A stretch of 64,000 bases of DNA from Bimastos eiseni (Eukaryota > Annelida > Clitellata > Crassiclitellata > Lumbricidae): NCBI GenBank assembly GCA_959347315.1, contig OY365814.1:33198849-33262848 (forward strand), given 5' to 3'. The position numbers and the translations under genes are program-made. Shown here piece by piece: positions 1-10,194 of this stretch. The stretch's first letter is position 1. Each line of letters opens with the position of its first letter. Below the pieces are notes generated by a model. It searched no databases. It saw only the letters and a program-made list of their open reading frames with translations, and was not told the DNA's origin.

Positions 1-1
1 C

Positions 2-238
2 CACGAGGCCACCAAGAGGCTCGTCGCTGATCCAAGGTTCGCCAGCAATGCTCGCCAGGCGGCGAGGCGTGTAGCAGAACAGCCGCTGACCACAGCAGAG
101 AAAATCCGATTCTGGATCAATTACGTAATCCGTCACCAGGGCTCGCCGCATCTACGGTCTAGGGCGTCGCGGTTGTCATGGTACCAGTCTGTCCCTATGT
201 CGCTCTGTGTCCTACTCTTCGTATTTTCGCCTCTTTAG
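2..238 (+). CDS. UDP-glucuronosyltransferase, 3' terminal exon (partial)
   Basis: This is the C-terminal end of a UGT-type glycosyltransferase, an ER membrane enzyme that transfers a sugar from a UDP-sugar to small lipophilic acceptors. The frame starting at base 2 is open to a TAG at 236-238 and has no start codon, so the gene enters from the left edge. Visible family features are a helical stretch with DPRFASNARQ, then FWINYVIRHQG and HLRSRASRLSWYQS, which match the conserved end of the UGT catalytic domain just before the membrane anchor. The hydrophobic anchor SLCVLLFVFSPL is short and stops abruptly, without the usual basic ER-retrieval tail of vertebrate UGTs. The family call is confident; the substrate cannot be told. 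Confidence 0.85.
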   Translation, partial: HEATKRLVADPRFASNARQAARRVAEQPLTTAEKIRFWINYVIRHQGSPHLRSRASRLSWYQSVPMSLCVLLFVFSPL

Positions 239-876
239 TCGTCAGGATGCGGAGGAAGAAATGATTACACGTAACCAATTACTGTTTACAGACTATGGTT
301 TACGTGTTGTAAGACTGCAGCAGGTTAAACGCTATGGTTGTTTGTAAGCGTAACGGCGATTGTTTTAATTGGCATGCAGTTGTACGCTTTTGATTATGTA
401 CCACCTGTTTATGTATTTTGTACGGGTTGTATAACCAATCAGTATTAACATTTCAAAGCTTGTGTATATGTGTGTAAGTTTGTTTACACCCGATACTTAC
501 ATGTAGGCCTAGTACCAGGACTGCGTGCACAAAAGCCACATCAAGCATTCAAAAACTCCAACACTCTCAAAAATCAACATTGTGACCTCTGTTCTCAACA
601 GAAGAAGCGATTATAAACACCGTAGCCTGATAAATCGATTGTAACCTGCCATAGTGTGAAATTGTGCCTTTTAATTTAGTGTTGGAATTTGCATGTTGAA
701 ACTATAGGGTGAACCTTAAGGTGTTCTGATAATATTTAGAAGAAACGGCTTGCGCACCGGTGAAACCGTAATTCAAAATGGATATCTAATTTCAAGCGGT
801 GAAGTCCTTAAGTCAAATAGTGCTCTTAAATAGTACAATGATATTGCCGATTACTAATATACTCAGTACACATTGC

Positions 877-882
877 AATAAA
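877..882 (+). promoter_or_regulatory. candidate polyadenylation signal of the UGT gene
   Basis: First AATAAA on the + strand after the UGT stop codon, about 640 bases downstream. No transcript data support it. Confidence 0.35.
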
Positions 883-2527
883 AAACATATTGTGAGAAAC
901 GATGCTGTTCGAACATTTTGATTGAATGTTGAAAATGAAGCAGTGCGTTTATTTTAGTTTACAATTCAAGGAATTTATTATTTTTCTCGATCTCGCAAAG
1001 TCTTGTCCCTTCCCCTTTCAACTCCGCCTACCTTAGTTTCTGCCTGTCTGACCCCTTCTTCTTATCACTTATCTTAGCCTTATCGATTCTTTTGAATGAG
1101 CGCCTCTGAATCAATTGGTCCCCACGACTGTGGCTTTGGGCGCTACAGAACGTTCAAGTTGTATTACTAGGTCAATGGAGCGTCGTATTAGCAAGACGTT
1201 GCGTGTAGGCCTATGCTGGAGTTGTACTGCTACCAGTCTGTAGTCTGATTAATCGATTGTTACCTGTGAAACCGTGAAATTGTGTCTTTTAACATAGCAC
1301 TTTATAAGAGATTACGGCTACGCCAACAATTAATCTGAAGTGTTTCAGTGAGAGTATTTCTGGGGGAAATTAAGGCGTCATGAATGCAGATTCTTAGTTC
1401 CTAGAAAGGCCTAGATAGATTCACTCAGCCCAGCTCCCTCAAATATTGTCTTGTACCCCTCTGAAAAACACGTGGCTGAAGATGAAGGACGACGCTAATG
1501 ATCTTTGCAATCACACGTTGTCGTTATACTAAAAATCTTGATTATCCTTTAGTAGTTGTGTGGGTAGGCGAGGGGTTTGCAGCATGAATACGATGCACGA
1601 GGAGGGAATTCCTGTGGCACTCGTGCGCAGATGTGAGGCCAACGAAGCTCTTGCAGTGTTGGCTTAATGTAATGTCTGGGACCTACATCTGCTATGATAC
1701 AACAACTGCGTAATATACAAAGGTGATTAAGCTTTTCAATATTTAAATAACTAAAATAAAGAATCTCTTCCACAATAACAGTGTTCATAAAACAGATACA
1801 TTCAATATTTTCTTGTGTATTGCAAGTATATTGTTGCCAAGTACTGTAATACTGTTTTATATGCATCATAATTATAGGCTACCATATTATCGAAATACGA
1901 GTTCTCTATAAATAGCAGAACTAACAAACGCGTTTAGTAGCCTAATCCTTTCGGGTTGTGATTTTCGCCAACCTTCAAAATAATCGCACTTGCAAGATAA
2001 ACCTGAAGACATATTTGCTCCATACTTATTTTGACGACTTTTTGTTATGCGCTTTTTTTAAAAATTCATTTGTATATCAAAATGATCAAATGATAATGAC
2101 ACTGAAAATGATAGCGATGTTGATAATAATAATGATAAAATAATAATAATAATAATTATAATAGTAACTTTCGGTATCTGTTTGACACCTTTATCTAGAA
2201 TATTTTGAAATTATAAATAATGTTCACTTCATTGCAAAGGGCGTGGTGCTAAAAACAGACTAAAAGCGCTGCATTCAATCCATGGGTCTGAAGTATCACT
2301 ATGATCATCTTCATTTAATTTCAAACTGACGGACCGTTGGATCATAACAAGTACAGTTTGACCAGATGATGATCAGTTTTCACAGGATTTGAGTTTAACT
2401 GCACAGGCGCCACGTAAGGAATCCATAACGTTATACCTTGTGTGGTACGGTTACCGAATGGTTAGACTAGTCGGCTCGTAACTACGGCTGTCAAAAAATG
2501 TTGAACTCACTACCTGAGTACCCGTCG

Positions 2528-2567
2528 ATCCGCGCGGTCGGGTACACGGGTAACCGACCGCGCGGAT
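2528..2567. repeat. perfect 14-bp inverted repeat (hairpin)
   Basis: Arms 2528-2541 and 2554-2567 are perfect reverse complements, very GC-rich (ATCCGCGCGGTCGG), around a 12-base loop in otherwise AT-rich DNA. It sits directly before the tandem array that begins near 2590, so it may be a terminal structure of the same mobile element. Confidence 0.8.
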
Positions 2568-2589
2568 ATTTTGTTAGGAAATGTAGGGA

Positions 2590-2858
2590 ATTGCGCATTT
2601 TAACGGAATGTCGGGCATCAGAGAATCGATTTCATTGCCCGGGCAGTCAGTCAATATGACCAACGGAATATTTCTGGTTGATGTTCGGGGAAAATCGCGC
2701 ATTTTTACGGAATTTCTGGTTCCCAAAACCGATTTCATTACCCGCGTAGTCAGAAAATATGACCAATGGAATATTTCTTGCATATGTTCAGATAAAATTG
2801 TGCATTTTTACGGAATTTATGGTACTCGAAAATCGATTTCATTACCCGGGTAGTCAGC
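2590..2858. repeat. tandem repeat, unit about 104 bp, about 2.6 copies
   Basis: The words GCATTTTTACGGAAT and CGATTTCATTACCCG recur near 2593/2627, 2697/2731 and 2801/2834, a period of 104-105 bases. The overlapping ORFs on both strands are by-products of the repeat. Confidence 0.8.
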
Positions 2859-3344
2859 CTGGGGTGGGTACTAGTTGACTGCCTTACTCGTAGCGCTCAG
2901 TGTGTGCTGAGCGCGCGGGTACGACTCTCGTCCGAGGCGTCACCTTGTAAGGACCTTGACCAAGTCCTCTGCACACAATTGATCTGCATTGTAACTGCAG
3001 TTGCTCCGTCAAGGAGTGTGTGCACTTCTGAAAAAAAAATTGGAAGAAGGGTGATATCAAATTTCAGAATAAATAAATAAACATTTGATTTAAGTAACTT
3101 AAGAAAGACCAATCAACTTAACCGGGGTAATTGGAATCAAACGCACTCCCCCAATTCTTTACGTCAGTGTCTCGCCCATCACTCAATGCAGCCTCTGACT
3201 TCGTTTCTTAGCCTCGGCATATGAGAACGAATGGCCAATCCTCTTCCTCGCCGTCTCGTCTTTCCACCGACAGTGTACGGTCGATGTACTCATTAGATCT
3301 GACTTCGCTAAGGGCAGTGGATGGAACAGAATCCTGAACCATAT

Positions 3345-3510
3345 CTGCCCCCCTCCTTGCTGAGATTTGAACCAATGAACTCTCAGTTGATTGTCCAACA
3401 CGCTCACTTCATCCGTTCCATATCGAAGATGATTTGGTGTCACCCTCCTCCTTTCTCCAGGCTTGAGACTGGCACTGTCAAAGTCCAAACTGTGGCGGAG
3501 TTAGACCGGA
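3345..3510 (-). repeat. tRNA-derived SINE-like fragment with family A dispersed repeat
   Basis: On the minus strand the word GGTTCAAATCTC looks like an RNA polymerase III B box, preceded by tRNA-like GCGTGTTGGACAATC. The adjoining part (about 3430-3510) is the dispersed repeat 'family A' with core CAGTGCCAGTCCCAAGCCTGG. The order suggests a tRNA-headed SINE, but the ends cannot be fixed. Confidence 0.5.
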
Positions 3511-3664
3511 ACGGCTTTAGTGTGTATAGATCTAGAATTGAGCCAAGATTAAGGTTAACTCGATGCGCTTATTATACCTCAACCAGTTGAATTCAGTAAT
3601 AAGAATAAACAAAGAAACAGTAACAAGTGGAGGTTTATAGGGAAAATAGAAACCCCTAAGGTCC

Positions 3665-3727
3665 CGATAATGTAATGTAATCGAGCATTTACATAGCGCC
3701 CCTTCAAGCTATCTACTCAGAGTCGAT
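3665..3727 (-). repeat. family B repeat tail (GCGC...TATAAAT type)
   Basis: On the minus strand it reads GAGTAGATAGCTTGAAGGGGCGCTATGTAAATGCTCGATTACATTA. The same tail recurs near 7498, 14343, 19672, 24776, 28045, 31415, 45668 and 56335 (+) and 10470, 33352, 40402 and 61806 (-). Copies near 24776 and 31415 directly follow a non-LTR retrotransposon coding remnant, so the tail is probably a LINE/SINE 3' end. Confidence 0.6.
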
Positions 3728-4566
3728 AATAAAAATATCCGTTTTCTTGCATGGGCAATCGGATACAATCGGAGTGGTTGCTAGATGCTAAATATACGTC
3801 CCATCTTGCACCACCTGCGGCCCTTAGCCTACATTTGACAGAAAGGTCCGTAGCTGTAAAGGCCTGCATAGGCCTGCGCTTCCTCGTGTAAACCCCAACG
3901 CAGTGAGCACACATTGTCACGCTTCACTTCTTCTTTGAAGGCGTCTACAAAATGTTTCGTCACGGTTAGTGCGTTCTGCTCGCGGCGTGACCAAAGTTGA
4001 GGCCAACATCATCATTCTGTGTTACTCTATTTTTACCGTATCGTTTGCGACCTACGCCCCGAGTTCAGGTACGTAGGAAATTGGTCAAAAACAAACTACC
4101 TCAAACTGGATAAAGGGTTGGATTAAGCTGTATGATATCGTTGCGGTTGTATTTTTGAATAATTTGACTGATTTTATTATTATTATTATTATTATTATCT
4201 GGTGACTGTCTAAGAGGAGTGGGAGGAGGAGGTTTGAACACGTGCTAACAACATTACAGTTCGATCGCTCTAACCACCCGAAAAACCTGTAACAGCCGGG
4301 AATCACTTGCGGATTATAATCAGGAAACTTCTACCAGCTTAACGGGTATACTCGAATATCTGCTTTAACTATCCTGTTATTCAAGTTTGACGTTTCGCAC
4401 GAACATCTTAATCAAATGATATTATCAATGAAACAATTATCGCACCATCTGTTATTGAGTGACTATCAACAGATGAATTGCTTCGCTATATCGGCTCAAC
4501 AGAAATGATTAAAATCTCTTTTATATACAAAACATTGAAATGCAATCGTATAATTATGATGTTGTC

Positions 4567-4668
4567 ATTCTTCCTTCTGATCCTATCTCAACTAGTTTTA
4601 ATTCTTCCTTCTGATCCTATCTCAACTCGTTTTAATTCTTCCTTCTGATCCTATCTCAACTCGTTTTA
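4567..4668. repeat. three tandem copies of a 34-bp unit
   Basis: Units start at 4567, 4601 and 4635 with ATTCTTCCTTCTGATCC. The copies are almost identical (one TAG/TCG difference), so the triplication is recent. Confidence 0.9.
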
Positions 4669-4975
4669 ACGACGCCATTTGTACATAAACTGTCTTGTCT
4701 TCAATCTTCCTCGATTCGTGGGTTGGCTGCACCATGGACAACTCTGCGCCAGCAGCTATTCCTGTTCCTGGTCATTTTATTTAGTAACTATGTGAATGAT
4801 AGTTAAGTTCATAAAGCTGGCAAAAGGACAGGGTGTTGAGACAGTGCTAAGGAATGTTTGGATAAGTCATGGGATATCGATACCAAAAATATGTATTATG
4901 AAGACTTTTGTGAGGCCTGTTGCCAAATGCGGTTATGAAAGCTCGACATAAACAGACTAAATTGTTCATATATGG

Positions 4976-5090
4976 TGGTGGTTGTTGCAGTTTAACGACA
5001 CTGTGTGATAACAAAGATCATTAGCGTCGCCCTCCTTCTTTATCCAGGCTTGGGACTGGCACTGGCCGAGTACTACCAGCAGCGGAATAT
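4976..5090 (-). repeat. family A dispersed repeat copy
   Basis: Reverse-oriented copy of the element with core CAGTGCCAGTCCCAAGCCTGGATAAAGGAGGAGGGCGACGCTAATGATC followed by AGTGTCGTTAAAC. Other copies lie near 1477, 45952, 52450 and 62365 (+) and 3430, 17541 and 44245 (-). It ends about 130 bases before the receptor start codon. Confidence 0.6.
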
Positions 5091-5216
5091 TGTTCTTATG
5101 TAATCTCTTCTAGTCTTATTTAAGTAACTGAGGTTTAATTTCACTTTACAAATTCTTTCTAAGTCCAGACTGATAAGCTGATACTTGTAGGTGAGGCCAG
5201 AAAACTCAGTTCAAAG

Positions 5217-6171
5217 ATGACGCCGCTATTGTTTTCATTCATGCTTTCCATATTGAGTGCTGTAAGTACAATTGGCTCAAGGTCTTTATATGGAAGGAAC
5301 TTATCGAATTAAGTTATTCATAGGAAGTTACTTATTATAGGTAATTTAATGGAATTGTATGTTTCGAAGTAATTTCATACAGTCATTTAAATGAAGCACC
5401 ATTTTAGTGACATTTGCTGTTATTTGATCAAAGACTGTCAATTTCTGTAAAACAATCTGTAATTATAAGATCAAACAGTTCTTTAAAAAGGTGTCCAATT
5501 ACCATGCTGCCGTTTTAGAGCTTAGATTGCTGTCACGACCTGTTTTAAAGCTAATGTTGTTCGCATGTGACTTGAAAATAGCCTAGGTCCCCCTATATTA
5601 TGTGCTATTTTCCGTAATTAGCACTATTTTAGTCTATTTACAATGTAGCTAAGTACATGTTTATAACGCATGTATCTAACACAATACTCACGGACTCCGT
5701 TAAGCAGGGTCTTGCATTTCTTGAATCCTCTGACATTTTAAAGAAGCTTTAAATGCATGTCAGACCAATCAACGTGATATTTAAAGGCGCTGGATAATTA
5801 CTAGAATCTAAATAATGACTAAATTCCTGTTAATAATATGAATCAACTCTTTTTATTTGTGAATTTTCAGGTTTATTTCAAGGGCACAGTGCTAGGTAGG
5901 CGATATTTTCGATGTTTCTAGGCCAACGGTTAGTTTTATAGCGCAAACTAAAATTATGTGTTTGGTAATAACTATACTAAATAAACAGTATTATAATATG
6001 AAGAAATATTACTTTTTAAATAGAGGAACAGAAAAGTCAGGAAGTCAGATTCTTCTATTGCGCTACTATAAAGATTCATATCAGTTATGTACGCGACTTT
6101 GCTATCGTAGACCTGAACACTGGTCTTGTAAGTTATTATGAGCAGTTGACTCTACTACAGAAAATGTACAG

Positions 6172-6204
<33 letters not shown>

Positions 6205-7776
6205 GTATATATATATATGTATATGTATACTGTATATACACTATGCAGTAAGATCGCATTTTACTGTGCCCTTGTCTTCTGTTTTTCAGGCGACTGTTCT
6301 TTTCCAGACTCTTACAGGAACCGGTTTTGGTTTCGGTTGTATGTGGATACTTCCCTTAAGGATTTCATCTATCGTGGATTCACGACGAATGTTGATGACA
6401 ATCGAACTGACGTCACATACCTCAACAATCGTAAGAATCGACAAAATACAAGACATTACAATAAACTTTTATGCCTCTATGCATAGATACATACATGAGT
6501 TATAGTATATATGTATGTATGTATCAATACATTGCATATGCGTAGGTCCATATGTAGGCCTATATTCATAATTACATATGTATACATATGCATGTATATT
6601 GTGTATGATATGTTTGTATATATGTATGCATGCATGTAGGTATGTATGTTTGTAGGTATGTATGTATGTATTAATGTATATGTCAGTTGATTAGTATTAC
6701 AGCCTTTAAGTAGCTCACAATTGCACTTCAACACGGATATCGCTCAGTCGACTCGAAACCTCAATCGTTAGTTTGCACAATCTGCGCGTCATCGTACAGC
6801 ACATTTCTTTTCGTCATTTTCAGACTATCCCTGTTCGAGTCTTTCGCTCAATTCCTCCGATCCGAACACCCTCTACTACATATACTCTAATTATGGGGAA
6901 CAGACCTGTGCCAAGTCCGTACTAACAACGGACGCTGCGTCCATACTTCTTCAAGAGGTGAAAGTCAACAACACCGTCACGGGTAGGTGTTGTCACACGC
7001 TCTCTCAGTTTCAATCAATCAATCAAACAATTAGTCAATCAATCAAAAAATCAATTAATCAATCAGTCAATCAATCATTCAATCAATCAACTAAACAATC
7101 AAACAAACAAATGAATCAAACAATCAATCAAACAAACAATCAGTCAGTCAGTCAGTCAATCAATCGATCAACCAATCAATCAATCGATCAAACAATCAGT
7201 CAGTTAGTCAGTCAATCAGTCAATCAATCAATCAATCAAACAAAAAATCAAACAAAAAATCAATCAAACAATAAGTTAGTCAATCAGTCAGTCAGTTAGT
7301 CAATCAATCAATCAAATAATCAATCAATCAAACAATCAGTGTTTTATTTTCCTCTGTTCCTCCCATTCACCTCATCCTCTTCTTCCTCTTTTTATTCCTC
7401 TTCTTCCTCCTCCCTTTCCCATTTTTCTTTTTTGGGCCCAATGACGTTAATATATGCAGAATTCAAACTAATAAATCGCATGATGATCACGTGAATTTGA
7501 AGGAGCGCCTCTGAGTAGCTAATTCCATGACAGGCGCTATATAGATTCTAAAATACGATGCGATACGATACGTGACAACAAGTTAAAGCAGTCGATTTTA
7601 TAGCTATACCAGATCTCGATTCGTCTTACTTACCAACGCCCCTAGAGATTGGAAGGCTGAGTGAACTCTATGGGCTAAGTCATCAACACCACCACCCACC
7701 ACCACCACCAGCATCCACACCACCTACCCACCACCACCGCCACCACCATCTCCACCATCATCAATTCATCATCATC

Positions 7777-7808
<32 letters not shown>

Positions 7809-10149
7809 TAGAAACAGACTGCACATTTTCTTAGGTACTCGTATATAGAGAAATTCATTTGCAGATGCTTTTGTACAGGACAGCGTGTTCGTCCGTGTAC
7901 AAAATGCGCTATATAAACTATGTGATGTGTATTTGCTTATTTTGTCAGATGCCGCTCAATGCAGTTCGTTTTTCACGGCCAACTGTGTGTCTTGCGGATC
8001 ACTCTGGATGTCGGCAGGTAAAGAAATAATAAGACTTAGACTGGGATTACAATCTGGTAAGAGTATGGAGGTAATTAAATTAAATTAAAGGTTAATTTAT
8101 TAAATTACATTTATTGATGTCAAGACTTTGATGCTTATACCAAATTGAGGAGAAACTAGAAAATATAAATTATTCGTTAGTTATTAAACTTCACTTATAC
8201 ACCCTTATATTGCTTTTTAACTAAAATATATCATTCTGATACATCTGGGTTTAAAGTCACTAGCAAGAAATGCGCCTCGGTATTAAAAAATCGTTGCATC
8301 ACCGTGCATTTAAAATAAGATTTTTTAGTAATGTCGCTCAAACTATCAAGTAAACAAACATAAAAGCAGTTTTTTAAAATATAATTATGAATGTCCGTTC
8401 AACTCTGTTGCTCGGTGCAAGGAAGAAAACAAGCGAAATTAATTGGTTCTGCTCATTACGTCCTAACATTTTGTTTTACACAATCTAGCTTTGATCACAG
8501 GATGATGCGAAAATTATTTTCACCACCTGATTTGTTGAACTCAGGGTATTACCTGTTATCTGTTACCATTACCATTACGGTTCGATAGCCTACTCTATCA
8601 TAACCTGCTGCATGAGGTAATGCTACCAGTGACCAATTTCCTATTCAAGAATATAAGCTATATAAATTATGTATTTACATGCTAGATTATTAAATTACAT
8701 TTAATAAAAATAGAACTTTTGATGCTAAAATGAAACTGAGGAGAAAATATAAAATATAGACATAATTTGAAAATTATTAGATTTCTCTTAGACACCTTGA
8801 TATTGTTTTTAAACAGAGAAATATTACCATGATTTTCGTTTTACTCCTACTCAAAGAAATTAAACTAGATAAAGAATCGCGACACCATAAAACAATTAGA
8901 ATAAGAACTTTCTCAACGGAATCTGAAGTCCTTTTGTCATTATTACTAACATAATAAAAGCTTTCTTTAATGAGACCATAAGAAGAGGGTCAGCTTGAAG
9001 ATGGCGTCCAACAAACCGCCTATAGCTAAAATCGTCGATATCAAGTGAAATATTAAACCTAGAACAGGTTTCTGTGTGTGTCAAACTATAGGCCTTTTTG
9101 CAAGTTAATTAACATATCGAAGGTGTGCTCTATTGAAACCATACTGCTTCCAGCCAATTTATTAAGCGTTTAATAAATAATTTGCTTATAAAGAATGCCA
9201 AGAATATGTGCAAGAATGTTTATTAAACAGCTGATGGCCAATTATTGAATGTTTCAATATTATAAGTTTATTTGCAGTTTTACTAGCATTTCTGGCTGTC
9301 ATTGTTTGTCTACGTATGTAGCCTATATACACGTATGTCTGATTGTCTCTCTGTTTGTACGTTGGTCTATCTGTCTGTCCATCTGTCCGCCTGTATGTCA
9401 ACAACCATGTCTGTCTGCTTGTGAGTCTGTCTTCTTATAAGTTTGATTGCCTGTCTGTGTGTCTCTCAGTCAGTCTGCCTGCATGTCTATTTATAGGTAT
9501 GTCTTGCTTAAAGTCTGTTTTCCTCTGTGTCTCCCTATGACTCGGTCTGCCTGTCCATAAGCCTGTCTGCGTGTATGTCTATAAATCTGCATGCCTTGCT
9601 GTCTGTCTCACTGTCTGTCTGTCTGTCTGTCTGTCCATGTGTCTTGATACTAATGAACCGTGTCCCATTCTCTTTTGCCTGGATAGTGTCCAGCGTGCTT
9701 CCGCCTCCTTCCTTCGGATCATCCGTCTGTCCCTTTCCTGGTCTCTTCCGTCTGACGGCCAGCATCATCGGTTCCTCCTCCATCGAATGTTCCTCTGATC
9801 CTCAGTCGTTCGCACTCTTCGCCGGTTCCAGTGTTCAGATGAACCTCTGCGGCCAGGGAACACTCAGGAACACCACCTTCAAATCAAGTAGGTCGATGGG
9901 AGTGACATTGGGTTCCGTAAATATAAATACACAGATATGAAGAAATATATATGCACACATACAGACATACACGCACATATACCTACAGCATGCACTTCAC
10001 CTGCATACTTGCATGCTCACAAACGAACATACATAGTATGCTAAACGCATTAATCACATACACAAAAATGCAAGCATGCATAGATATAGTCACAGACAGA
10101 CGCACACACATACAGATACACATACAGACACTCAGACAGACACACCGAG

Positions 10150-10194
<45 letters not shown>

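Larger units (their letters stand above)
239..5216. other. intergenic stretch, repeats only
   Basis: No convincing coding exon seen on either strand. The stretch holds a diverged duplicate pair (616-685 and 1238-1305), a perfect hairpin (2528-2567), a tandem array of about 104 bp (2590-2858), a tRNA-derived SINE fragment, several dispersed-repeat fragments and a 34-bp triplication. The short ORFs here have no recognisable motif and mostly overlap repeats. Confidence 0.6.

Noticed and set aside
6958..7299. Asn/Gln/Ser-rich 113-residue ORF
   Set aside because: Only its first few codons are the end of receptor exon 4; the rest is a tetranucleotide microsatellite in the intron.
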